Part shown: positions 1 to 7,169 of the stretch, piece after piece
Layout of the letters: each line of letters begins with the position of its first letter
Numbering within the stretch: position 1 is the first letter of the stretch
Assembly (NCBI GenBank): GCA_012513545.1
Contig: JAAZCB010001376.1
Span: 1-7,520 of the forward strand
DNA length: 7,520 nt
Direction: 5' to 3'
Source of the DNA: Clostridiaceae bacterium
GTDB taxonomy: Bacteria > Bacillota_A > Clostridia > Acetivibrionales > Acetivibrionaceae
Translations under genes and position numbers: made by a program
The notes under the pieces: generated by a model
Seen by the model: the letters and a program-made list of their open reading frames with translations, nothing else
The model's database searches: none
Told to the model about the DNA's origin: nothing

Positions 1-90
1 AAAAAGAAAAGTCTTTCATTCTGGAGTTTTATGGAGTTATTAAGGACTTTGATAAAAGAAATATTTATAGTAAAACAAACTCAAACATAA
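1..90 (+). CDS. 3' end of an upstream gene, probably fliR (partial)
   Basis: A reading frame is open from the first base and ends at TAA (88-90). The 29 visible residues include the stretch FWSFMELLRTLIKEIF, which would form an amphipathic helix, and a polar tail. This is too short to identify by itself. In Firmicute fla/che operons fliR lies directly before flhB, and FliR ends in a short tail after its last membrane segment, so fliR is the natural guess from context. The stop lies exactly where flhB should begin. A second frame, that of flhB, is also open across the same bases, so this frame could be a coincidental ORF if flhB really extends further upstream. Confidence 0.45.
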   Translation, partial: KKKSLSFWSFMELLRTLIKEIFIVKQTQT

Positions 91-92
91 TA
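88..92 (+). other. TAATA stop/start junction at the flhB 5' end
   Basis: The upstream stop TAA (88-90) shares its last A with an in-frame ATA codon (90-92) of the flhB frame. This mirrors the TAATG overlap between cheB and cheA at 7167-7171. Starting at 90 gives a protein beginning Met-Pro-Val-Asn-Leu-Gln-Leu-Phe-Ala, the usual start of clostridial FlhB, and 361 residues, the usual length. No Shine-Dalgarno sequence precedes it, so initiation would depend on coupling to the upstream gene. ATA starts are very rare, so this call is tentative. Confidence 0.4.
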
Positions 93-1175
93 CCTGTTAA
101 TCTTCAGCTTTTTGCAGACAGCGGAGACAAAACAGAAAAGGCAACTCCTAAAAAGAGGTCTAAAGCAAGGGAAGAAGGTCAGGTTCTTAAAAGCAGGGAA
201 TTGACATCTGCGGTTGTTCTTCTTTGTTTATTTGTTTCATTAAGAATTTTCGGTGGTTATATGTATAATGAAATACTGAAATTCTTTAAAATGGTTTTAA
301 CTGAGTATACAAAGACAGATTATTTCACAACTAATGGTATTATTAAAATTTTGATTGAATTTCTTATTGTGTTTCTAAAAATTTTAGCACCAATTTTTAC
401 AGTGGCGTTTTTAACAAGTTTGGTTACTGAATATGCTCAAGTAGGGTTTTTATTTACAACAAAAACCCTGAGTTTTAAATTCTCCAAACTGAATCCGCTG
501 AGTGGACTTAAAAGAATGTTTTCATTAAGGTCGGTTACTGAACTGGTTAAATCAATTGCTAAAATAACGGTTGTTGGTCTCATAGGGTATCTGTATGTTA
601 AGGACGAAGTTGTTAATGTATTGAATACGATGGATATGGATGTTATCACTATATCGGCATTCATAGGTGTTACCGTCACAAATGTTGCAATAAGAATGTG
701 CATAGCTCTTCTCATTATGGGAGTAGTGGACTTTGGTTATCAGTGGTGGGAGTACGAGAAGAGCTTGAAAATGTCCAAGCAGGAAATCAAGGAAGAGTAT
801 AAACAGGTTGAGGGAAATCCTGAAATTAAATCAAAGATCAAGCAGAAGCAAAGACAGATATCAATGAGAAGAATGATGCAGGATGTTCCAAAAGCTGATG
901 TAATAATAACGAACCCTACACACTTTGCAGTAGCTGTAAAATATGATGCCGAGGTTTCTGATGCACCGGTTGTGCTAGCTAAAGGACAGGATTATATAGC
1001 ACTGCGAATTAAAGAGGTTGCCAGGGAAAGTAAGGTTGAGATTGTTGAAAACAAGCCCTTGGCAAGAACACTATATGAAACTGTTGAAGTAGGAGGAAAA
1101 ATACCTCCGGATTTGTACCAGGCTGTAGCTGAAGTTCTGGCATTCGTATATGGATTAGAAAAGAACAAGAGATAA
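90..1175 (+). CDS. flhB: FlhB, flagellar type III export gate / substrate-specificity switch protein
   Basis: FlhB is an inner-membrane subunit of the flagellar export gate. Its cytoplasmic domain cleaves itself and switches export from rod/hook to filament proteins. Numbering from ATA-90 (361 residues), the conserved N-terminus NLQLFA...EKTEKATPKKR is at about residues 4-24. Four hydrophobic segments follow near 39-58, 84-112, 153-172 and 188-215. The linker with QWWEYEKSLKMSKQEIKEEYK leads to the autocleavage motif NPTH at 275-278 (bases 912-923), close to Asn269-Pro270 of Salmonella FlhB. The protein therefore looks complete and cleavable. The start is uncertain: the frame is open back to base 3 with no ATG, GTG or TTG before TTG-201. 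TTG-201 would remove the conserved N-terminus and is rejected. The true product may extend beyond the window. flhA follows after 22 bases. Confidence 0.95.
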   Translation: MPVNLQLFADSGDKTEKATPKKRSKAREEGQVLKSRELTSAVVLLCLFVSLRIFGGYMYNEILKFFKMVLTEYTKTDYFTTNGIIKILIEFLIVFLKILAPIFTVAFLTSLVTEYAQVGFLFTTKTLSFKFSKLNPLSGLKRMFSLRSVTELVKSIAKITVVGLIGYLYVKDEVVNVLNTMDMDVITISAFIGVTVTNVAIRMCIALLIMGVVDFGYQWWEYEKSLKMSKQEIKEEYKQVEGNPEIKSKIKQKQRQISMRRMMQDVPKADVIITNPTHFAVAVKYDAEVSDAPVVLAKGQDYIALRIKEVARESKVEIVENKPLARTLYETVEVGGKIPPDLYQAVAEVLAFVYGLEKNKR

Positions 1176-1180
1176 AGTAA

Positions 1181-1188
1181 AGGGGTGA
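1181..1188 (+). promoter_or_regulatory. Ribosome binding site of flhA
   Basis: AGGGGTGA pairs well with the 16S anti-Shine-Dalgarno sequence (GGTGA part) and lies nine bases before ATG-1198. It supports that start and is typical of the strong sites in this operon. Confidence 0.75.
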
Positions 1189-1197
1189 GAGCAGAAG

Positions 1198-3222
1198 ATG
1201 AAATTTAAAGATATGGGTGTAGCTATTCTTATAGTTGCTATAGTACTTATAATAATAATACCGGTTCCGGGCTTCCTTCTTGACGTCTTTCTTGCCCTTA
1301 ATATTGCAATATCACTTGTAATTCTGTTAAACGTAATTTATTCCAAGGATGCCTTACAGCTTTCTGTGTTTCCGTCACTTTTACTCTTTACTACCATTTA
1401 CAGAATGGCACTTAATGTAAAATCAACTACGCTTGTGCTGGCAGAAGGGGAAGCAGGTCAGGTAATTGCAGGTTTTGGATCCTTTGTTGCCCAGGGTAAT
1501 CTTGTTGTAGGATTTATAATATTTCTTATTATTATGGTAGTTCAGTTCATGGTTATTACAAAAGGTACCGAACGTGTGTCTGAAGTTGCAGCAAGATTTA
1601 CTCTTGATGCAATGCCGGGAAAACAAATGGCCATAGATGCAGACTTGAACTCGGGACTGATAAATGAAAGTACTGCAAGGGAGAGAAGGAAAAAAATACA
1701 AAGAGAGGCAGACTTTTACGGAGCAATGGATGGTGCCACCAAGTTTGTAAAGGGTGATGCCATAGCAGGAATTATCATAACGATAATAAATATTATAGGG
1801 GGTCTCATTATAGGTGTAGTTATGAGAGGTGAGGACGCGATGTTTGCACTCGAGAACTATACTATCCTCACAATAGGTGACGGTCTAGTGAGCCAGATAC
1901 CTTCGCTGCTTATATCCTTTTCAACCGGTCTTATAGTTACAAGAGCTGCTTCGGACGAGGGACTTAGCGACGATTTGAAAAATCAATTGTTTTATAATCC
2001 AAAGGTGTTTTTTATAGCGGCAGGTTTCTGTGCTCTGCTTGCAATTCCTTTGGCAACAGTTCCGTTTTTGTCATTAGCAGCTGTGTTTGTATTTTTAGGA
2101 GTAAGGCTTATGAAGCAGCAGGAAGAAGATGAAAAGAAAGAAGAAATTGAGATTGAGGAAAGTGAAGTTGAGGAGATAAGAAAGCCTGAAAATGTTATTA
2201 ATCTTCTTCAGGTTGATCCCATTGAATTGGAGTTCGGATATGGAATAATACCACTTGCAGACGTGAACCAGGGGGGAGACCTTTTAGACAGGGTGGTTAT
2301 GATAAGAAGGCAGCTTGCACTTGAATTAGGAATGATAGTCCCTATTATCCGGTTAAGGGATAATATTCAGCTCAGTCCGAATGAGTATGTTATAAAAATT
2401 AAGGGAGTTGAAGTGGATGGTGGAGAGTTGATGCTCGATCATTATATGGCAATGAGCCCTGGATTTGTTGAAGAGGAGATAGAAGGAATAAAAACCCAGG
2501 AACCGGCTTTTGGATTACCGGCGGTATGGGTAAGCGAAGCCCAGAGGGACAGAGCGGAAATGCTTGGGTATACTGTGGTTGATCCTCCTTCTATAATTGC
2601 TACACATTTAACGGAAATAATTAAGAAACATGCTCATGAATTGACCGGCAGGCAGGAGGTTCAGACAATTATTGATAAAGTAAAGGAAAATTATCCTGCA
2701 ATTGTAGATGAACTTGTTCCCAAAATAATGACTATAGGCGAAATCCAAAAAGTAATATCCAACCTTTTAAAAGAAGGTGTTTCAATACGGGACATAGTTA
2801 CCATACTCGAGACACTCGCGGACTATGCCCCAACAACTCATGATACAGACATGCTGACTGAATATGTAAGACAGGCATTGGGAAGGGCGATATCCAAGAG
2901 ATTTATCAAAGGGAAAAAGTCAACAGTGATTACTCTTGATCCAAAACTTGAACAGGTTATAATGGATTCTGTTCAAAGGACTGAGCAGGGAGCTTATTTG
3001 ACTTTAGAGCCCAGAACAATTAATACAATAATAGGCAGTCTCTCAAGTCAGATTCAGAAGCTGGTACAATTAGGTCATCAGCCTATAGTGCTGTCTTCTC
3101 CTATTGTAAGGTTGTACTTCAGAAGATTGGCTGAACAGTCAATACCCGGTTTGGTAGTGTTATCCTATAATGAGCTTGATCCAGGTTTGGAAGTCCAATC
3201 AGTTGGGGTGGTGAGTATTTAG
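1198..3222 (+). CDS. flhA: FlhA, flagellar type III export gate protein (FHIPEP family)
   Basis: FlhA forms the nonameric ring of the export gate. It couples proton flow to protein export and docks substrate-chaperone complexes with its cytoplasmic domain. The 674 residues match the family length. The N-terminal half carries about eight hydrophobic segments (about 8-25, 28-47, 59-72, 101-120, 188-211, 222-249, 272-287 and 289-305). Between segments 4 and 5 lies the FHIPEP signature region: MPGKQMAIDADLNSG at 139-153, then FYGAMDGATKFVKGDAIAG at 173-191. Asp187 of GDAIAG probably corresponds to the Asp important for proton-driven export in Salmonella FlhA; this is inferred by motif. A very acidic linker (about 307-330) leads to the cytoplasmic FlhA-C domain, which is intact to the stop. 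The start is fixed by a good ribosome binding site. flhF begins two bases after the stop. Confidence 0.98.
   Translation: MKFKDMGVAILIVAIVLIIIIPVPGFLLDVFLALNIAISLVILLNVIYSKDALQLSVFPSLLLFTTIYRMALNVKSTTLVLAEGEAGQVIAGFGSFVAQGNLVVGFIIFLIIMVVQFMVITKGTERVSEVAARFTLDAMPGKQMAIDADLNSGLINESTARERRKKIQREADFYGAMDGATKFVKGDAIAGIIITIINIIGGLIIGVVMRGEDAMFALENYTILTIGDGLVSQIPSLLISFSTGLIVTRAASDEGLSDDLKNQLFYNPKVFFIAAGFCALLAIPLATVPFLSLAAVFVFLGVRLMKQQEEDEKKEEIEIEESEVEEIRKPENVINLLQVDPIELEFGYGIIPLADVNQGGDLLDRVVMIRRQLALELGMIVPIIRLRDNIQLSPNEYVIKIKGVEVDGGELMLDHYMAMSPGFVEEEIEGIKTQEPAFGLPAVWVSEAQRDRAEMLGYTVVDPPSIIATHLTEIIKKHAHELTGRQEVQTIIDKVKENYPAIVDELVPKIMTIGEIQKVISNLLKEGVSIRDIVTILETLADYAPTTHDTDMLTEYVRQALGRAISKRFIKGKKSTVITLDPKLEQVIMDSVQRTEQGAYLTLEPRTINTIIGSLSSQIQKLVQLGHQPIVLSSPIVRLYFRRLAEQSIPGLVVLSYNELDPGLEVQSVGVVSI
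3207..3215 (+). promoter_or_regulatory. Ribosome binding site of flhF inside the end of flhA
   Basis: GGTGGTGAG overlaps the last codons of flhA. Its GGTGA core lies ten bases before ATG-3225. Translation of flhF is therefore likely coupled to that of flhA. Confidence 0.6.
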
Positions 3223-3224
3223 AT

Positions 3225-4475
3225 ATGAAAATCAGACGATATTTAGCAAAAGATACTCAGGAGGCAATCCTGAAAGTAAAAATGGATTTAGGAAGCGAGG
3301 CAGTAATACTAAATACCCGTAAAGTCAGGCAAAAGGGTTCATTCAGTTTCTTTAAAAAGCCTTTGGTCGAAGTACTGGCGGCAGTTGATGAGTATTACGC
3401 GACAAGGGGCAAAAAGGATTCTTCTAAGAACTTTGGTAGGAACGAAGAAGAGAGGAGTCCTGCGGAAAAATACTCACCAGGATTTGAGTCTAAAGGTGAA
3501 TTTAAAAAAGATTTAAGAGAAAATAACGATTTAGTCGAAAAAAAAGAGGAAAAAATCATTTTGTTGGAGAATAAAGTAAACAATATGGAGGCTGTGCTGC
3601 AGAAAATCTATGAACAGGTACGGCTGTCAGGTGAAAAGCAGGCGGAAAAGCCTGAAACTGTCAATGAAAATGATGATCAAAAGCCTTTGCCAAAGGTTCT
3701 AGAGCTTTTTTACAATAATCTTTTGAAAAATGAAGTAGATGAAAATTATGTAAATCAACTGATTAGTGCTGTACAATCAAAGGTTCATGAAAATGTCAGT
3801 GCCAACGAAGCTGGTTCAATGCTGTATAGTATTATGGCCGGTACTCTTGGACAACCACAGATAATAAAGCTCAGGGAGGACGGAAAACCCACAGTTGTGA
3901 TTTTTGTTGGTCCTACAGGGGTGGGTAAGACTACAACTCTTGCCAAAATTGCAGCCAATTACTCCTTGAACCAGAAAAAGAAAGTGGGGTTGATTACAGC
4001 TGACACCTATAGGATTGCTGCGGTTGAGCAGCTACGGACCTATGCTGAAATACTGGGGATGCCTATAGAGGTAATTTATTCTGTAAATGAAATAAATGAT
4101 GCCATAGGAAAATACCAGGATAGGGATATTATACTTATCGATACTGCGGGAAGAAGCTACAGAAACAAAACACAGTTTGATGAACTTAAAATACTTGTAC
4201 AGGCATCGGGAGCAGATGAAGTCTTTCTGGTATTAAGCACTACTACCGGTATGAGTAACTGCAGGGATATAATTTCCAGCTATAGTTTCTTAAAGAATTA
4301 TAAGCTCATATTTACAAAGCTCGATGAGACACCAAGTGTCGGAATTATTTTTAATGCAAGAAATTGGACTAACATGGATCTGTCTTATATAACAACGGGG
4401 CAAAGTGTGCCTGATGATATTGAGGTTGCCAATATTGACAAAATAACAAAAAATCTGTTAGGGAGTATTTCTTAA
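3225..4475 (+). CDS. flhF: FlhF, SRP-family GTPase for flagellar placement
   Basis: FlhF is the third member of the SRP GTPase family beside Ffh and FtsY. It acts at the membrane to position the flagellar basal body, and its GTPase is stimulated by FlhG. The 416 residues show the expected order. The N-terminal B domain begins MKIRRYLAKDTQEAILKVK. A charged, poorly conserved linker covers about 60-160, with a likely coiled coil near 104-134. The NG domain follows: P-loop GPTGVGKTT at 229-237, the SRP-type DTYRIAAVEQLRTYA segment, DTAGR at 306-310 and TKLDE at 364-368. The closing GQSVPDDIEVA is typical of the family. All GTP-binding motifs are intact. An eight-A run lies in the linker (3538-3545). 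The stop abuts the flhG start without a gap. Confidence 0.97.
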   Translation: MKIRRYLAKDTQEAILKVKMDLGSEAVILNTRKVRQKGSFSFFKKPLVEVLAAVDEYYATRGKKDSSKNFGRNEEERSPAEKYSPGFESKGEFKKDLRENNDLVEKKEEKIILLENKVNNMEAVLQKIYEQVRLSGEKQAEKPETVNENDDQKPLPKVLELFYNNLLKNEVDENYVNQLISAVQSKVHENVSANEAGSMLYSIMAGTLGQPQIIKLREDGKPTVVIFVGPTGVGKTTTLAKIAANYSLNQKKKVGLITADTYRIAAVEQLRTYAEILGMPIEVIYSVNEINDAIGKYQDRDIILIDTAGRSYRNKTQFDELKILVQASGADEVFLVLSTTTGMSNCRDIISSYSFLKNYKLIFTKLDETPSVGIIFNARNWTNMDLSYITTGQSVPDDIEVANIDKITKNLLGSIS

Positions 4476-5387
4476 ATGATGGATCAGGCGGAGAAACTAA
4501 GGCAGATAATTGATAATCTTAAATTAAGGCAGGCTGTCAGCCAGGCTAATTTTATAAACACCTTGCACAAAAAGACGGCTAAAGTTATTACTATTACCAG
4601 CGGCAAAGGTGGTGTTGGCAAGACCAACATAACAATTAATCTGGCTATAGCTCTAAGTGAGATGGGAGTCCGTGTTACCATTCTCGATGCTGATTTTGGG
4701 CTTGCCAATATAGATGTGCTTTTAGGGATAATACCCAAATACACACTTGTTGATGTTATAAAAAATGATAAAAGCATCCTTGAGGTATTATCCGACGGGC
4801 CTAAAAATGTCAAGTTTATTTCAGGAGGTTCAGGGGTTGATGAACTGGTTAAGCTTGACAAATGCCAATTGGAGAAGTTTATTGGAAACATCTCATTGTT
4901 AGACAAGCTTTCAGACATTATTCTGATAGACACAGGTGCGGGATTGTCCGACAATGTTATGAGCTTTATCATGGCAGCTGATGAGATTATTCTGGTAACA
5001 ACACCTGAACCGACAGCTATTACCGATGCATATGCTCTGATAAAAATGCTGTCCAACAGGGATAAGGGCAAGACAATTAAGGTAATTGTAAACAGAGCTG
5101 AAAGCATAAATGAAGCAAGTGATATTTTGAATAAATTGTCAATTGTAACTGAGAAATTTCTAACAGTAAAGCTTAATCCTTTAGGATTTATTTTACAGGA
5201 TGAGATGGTAATAAAGGCAGTAAAAATGCAGCAACCATTCTCAATAAGTTTTCCGAAGAGTCAGGCAACAAAGCATATTAAGGAAATTTCCAGAAAACTT
5301 ATGGATGTAAAAAGCGACAGGGCTGACATTGAAAATACGGGTATAAGAAATTTTGTAAACAGGCTTATTGGATTTTTGAACGGATAG
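4476..5387 (+). CDS. flhG: FlhG (YlxH), MinD-like ATPase controlling flagellar number
   Basis: FlhG is a ParA/MinD-family ATPase that limits flagellar number and activates the FlhF GTPase. The deviant Walker A motif GKGGVGKTN is at 43-51 (Lys44 the MinD-type signature lysine, Lys49 the P-loop lysine). DADFGLANID starts at residue 71, and the Walker B/switch II segment IDTGAG has its Asp at 152. The extreme N-terminus carries DQAEKLR (residues 3-9), matching the DQAxxLR activator-helix motif known to stimulate FlhF. The C-terminus NFVNRLIGFLNG could be an amphipathic membrane-targeting helix as in MinD; this is inferred. ATG-4476 directly follows the flhF stop (TAAATG). ATG-4479 is an alternative that would lose only one Met. 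A GGGAG site lies at 4460-4464. Length, 303 residues, is normal. Coupling to flhF fits the known partnership. Confidence 0.96.
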   Translation: MMDQAEKLRQIIDNLKLRQAVSQANFINTLHKKTAKVITITSGKGGVGKTNITINLAIALSEMGVRVTILDADFGLANIDVLLGIIPKYTLVDVIKNDKSILEVLSDGPKNVKFISGGSGVDELVKLDKCQLEKFIGNISLLDKLSDIILIDTGAGLSDNVMSFIMAADEIILVTTPEPTAITDAYALIKMLSNRDKGKTIKVIVNRAESINEASDILNKLSIVTEKFLTVKLNPLGFILQDEMVIKAVKMQQPFSISFPKSQATKHIKEISRKLMDVKSDRADIENTGIRNFVNRLIGFLNG

Positions 5388-5416
5388 AGGAAAGATATAA
5401 AAAGTATAGACTGTTC

Positions 5417-5422
5417 GGGGGT
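5417..5422 (+). promoter_or_regulatory. Ribosome binding site of the PilZ gene
   Basis: GGGGGT lies five bases before ATG-5428, in the 40-base gap that is the longest intergenic stretch of the window. No convincing promoter or hairpin accompanies it. Confidence 0.6.
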
Positions 5423-5427
5423 AGAGA

Positions 5428-6099
5428 ATGAAATTTGATGAGTTAGTCATAGGATTGAAAATTGAACTAATAGAATACAGTGAAACCTCGGGAATGCCCT
5501 CAAATACTTTTATCAGCCAATACGAAGGAAGTGAGGGCAGGAATATCCTTTCAGTTGCAACGCCTATTTTTGAAGGTAGATTGTATCCTATAAGGATAGG
5601 GGCGAAATTATCAGTATTATTTCTGTACAAAGACAGTCTGAACAAATTTACAGCAAAGGTAATTGATAGAGGAAATAAGCATAATATCAGTGTTTTGAAG
5701 CTTCAACCCTTAAGTGATATTGAAAAAATTCAAAGGCGTGGATTTTTTAGATTCGATTGTATGTTGCCTGTGAATTATAGAGTAATAGGATATATGAAGG
5801 GTGGAGCAAGTGAGGAATATACCAAAAGCATTACCGCTGATTTGAGCGGCGGAGGGCTATGTATCAAATTGAAAGAAGGAATTGAAAAGGAAAGTCTGAT
5901 CGAATGCCAGTTATTCCTTAATCAGGATGCTAGAATACAGTTTACCGGAAGGGTTGTAAGACTTACAAAGTATGAGGGTAAAAAGGGCGATTACACGCAT
6001 GAGATAGGTGTTTTGTTTGAACAGATTGATACAAAAGACAGAGAAAAAATAATAAGTTTCATTTTTGAGCAACAGAGAAAACTTATTAAGAAGGGCTGA
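5428..6099 (+). CDS. YcgR/YpfA-like PilZ-domain c-di-GMP receptor (flagellar brake)
   Basis: This 223-residue soluble protein has two domains. The N-terminal half (about 1-100) fits the YcgR-type N-terminal domain, with the IGxKLSV-like strand near the middle. The C-terminal half (about 101-220) is a PilZ domain with both c-di-GMP-binding motifs intact: RxxxR as R104-GFF-R108 within QRRGFFRFDC, and DxSxxG as DLSGGG at 138-143. Known relatives (YcgR in enterobacteria, YpfA/MotI in Bacillus) bind c-di-GMP and slow or clutch the motor. The location between flhG and cheB supports a motility role; the brake function is inferred rather than shown. It ends in a basic helical tail (FIFEQQRKLIKKG). 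cheB follows after eight bases. Confidence 0.93.
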   Translation: MKFDELVIGLKIELIEYSETSGMPSNTFISQYEGSEGRNILSVATPIFEGRLYPIRIGAKLSVLFLYKDSLNKFTAKVIDRGNKHNISVLKLQPLSDIEKIQRRGFFRFDCMLPVNYRVIGYMKGGASEEYTKSITADLSGGGLCIKLKEGIEKESLIECQLFLNQDARIQFTGRVVRLTKYEGKKGDYTHEIGVLFEQIDTKDREKIISFIFEQQRKLIKKG

Positions 6100-6107
6100 T
6101 AGGGATT

Positions 6108-7169
6108 ATGGACGGAAAAGGCAAACAGATAAGGGTATTGGTTGTTGATGACTCTGCTTTTATGAGGAAAGTAGTGTCAGACATTCTAAACAGCGATAAC
6201 GAAATCGAGGTTGTTGATACTGCTAAAAACGGGCTTGAAGCCGTCAGTAAGGTTAAGGAACTGAAACCTGATGTAATAACTCTTGACGTCAAAATGCCTG
6301 TAATGGATGGTCTTGAGTGTCTTAGGAAAATAAACGATATACCCGGTATGTCTGTTGTTGTGCTGAGCAGTGTAACAAAAGAAGGTACTGAAGCTACTAT
6401 TCAGGCACTTGCTGATGGAGCAATAGACTTTATAGCAAAGCCTGACAATATATTTGATATGAATGGAGAAGAAAAGAAAAAAGAAGTGATTGAGAAAATA
6501 AAGGTAGCAGGCTATTCTGCCAAAGGAATAAAAGACATAGAGGAAACAGGGGGTAATACAAGTATTGAAAATAAATACAGTGATGCTGTGAATATAGTTG
6601 CAATAGGCAGCTCAACAGGAGGACCTAAAGCTTTGCAAAATGTAATATCACAAATACCTCAAAATATTAATGCTGCTTTTCTGGTTGTTCAGCATATGCC
6701 TGCGGGCTTTACCAGGTCTTTAGCTGAAAGGCTCAATACGGTGAGTTTTGTAACTGTAAAAGAGGCAGAAGATAATGATATAGTTAAAACTGGACATGTA
6801 TATATAGCTGCCGGGGACTATCATATGGTTGTTGAAAAAAAAGAGAGAAACACGCTGGTTATAAGGCTTACGAAAGATCCTCCGATAGGAGGCTTGAGAC
6901 CGTCTGTGGATGTTATGATGGAGTCTCTTTCCAAAACAGGGATTGATAAAGCGGTAGGTGTCATAATGACTGGAATGGGTGGGGATGGAAGTGAAGGCAT
7001 TAAGAAGCTTAAAAACAGAAATAATGCGTATATAATTGCCCAGGAAGAGAGTTCATGCGTTGTTTTCGGAATGCCCAGAGTTGCAATACAAACCGGGGTA
7101 GTTGATGCTGTAGTTACACTAAAGGATATTGCAAATGAGATTATTAGGATAGTGGGGGTGCATGAGTAA
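6108..7169 (+). CDS. cheB: CheB, chemoreceptor glutamate methylesterase/deamidase response regulator
   Basis: CheB removes methyl groups from chemoreceptor glutamates (and deamidates glutamines) during adaptation. It is activated by phosphate from CheA. The receiver domain (about 6-125) has the acidic pair Asp14-Asp15, the phospho-acceptor Asp60 in ITLDVKMPVMDG, and Lys111 in AKP. A variable linker (about 126-160) leads to the methylesterase domain (about 161-350). Its catalytic triad is visible: Ser169 in GSSTGG, His196 in QHMPAGF and Asp293 in TGMGGDGSEG, equivalent to Ser164, His190 and Asp286 of Salmonella CheB. The 353-residue length is normal. The start follows the PilZ stop closely, with only modest Shine-Dalgarno matches (AAGGG 6091-6095, or AGGG 6101-6104, which is too close), so coupling is likely. 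Its stop overlaps the cheA start in TAATG. Confidence 0.97.
   Translation: MDGKGKQIRVLVVDDSAFMRKVVSDILNSDNEIEVVDTAKNGLEAVSKVKELKPDVITLDVKMPVMDGLECLRKINDIPGMSVVVLSSVTKEGTEATIQALADGAIDFIAKPDNIFDMNGEEKKKEVIEKIKVAGYSAKGIKDIEETGGNTSIENKYSDAVNIVAIGSSTGGPKALQNVISQIPQNINAAFLVVQHMPAGFTRSLAERLNTVSFVTVKEAEDNDIVKTGHVYIAAGDYHMVVEKKERNTLVIRLTKDPPIGGLRPSVDVMMESLSKTGIDKAVGVIMTGMGGDGSEGIKKLKNRNNAYIIAQEESSCVVFGMPRVAIQTGVVDAVVTLKDIANEIIRIVGVHE
7154..7160 (+). promoter_or_regulatory. Ribosome binding site of cheA inside the end of cheB
   Basis: GGGGGTG ends eight bases before ATG-7169. Together with the TAATG overlap it supports translation of cheA coupled to cheB. Confidence 0.65.

Noticed and set aside
201..1175. 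flhB starting at TTG-201
   Set aside because: It would delete the conserved NLQLFA...EKTEKATPKKR...AREEGQVLKSREL N-terminus, has no ribosome binding site, and lies at the beginning of the first membrane segment.
4484..5107. 207-codon open frame on the - strand opposite flhG
   Set aside because: It lies wholly antisense to a strongly conserved gene, has no recognisable domain or proper start context, and its Ser/Leu/Ile-rich composition is that expected from an antisense shadow.
5376..5410. Possible promoter before the PilZ gene (TTGAAC with TATAAA or TATAGA)
   Set aside because: Spacers are 14 and 23 bases, neither fits a sigma-A promoter, and no sigma-D type TAAA/GCCGATAA pair is present. 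AT-rich chance matches are likely.
5388..5427. Terminator or riboswitch in the largest intergenic gap
   Set aside because: Forty bases with no stable inverted repeat followed by a T run, and too short for a riboswitch; it holds only the PilZ gene ribosome binding site.
5241..5645. 134-codon - strand frame across the flhG/PilZ junction
   Set aside because: It overlaps two well-supported genes, and its composition looks like a shadow frame; no ribosome binding site or family resemblance seen.
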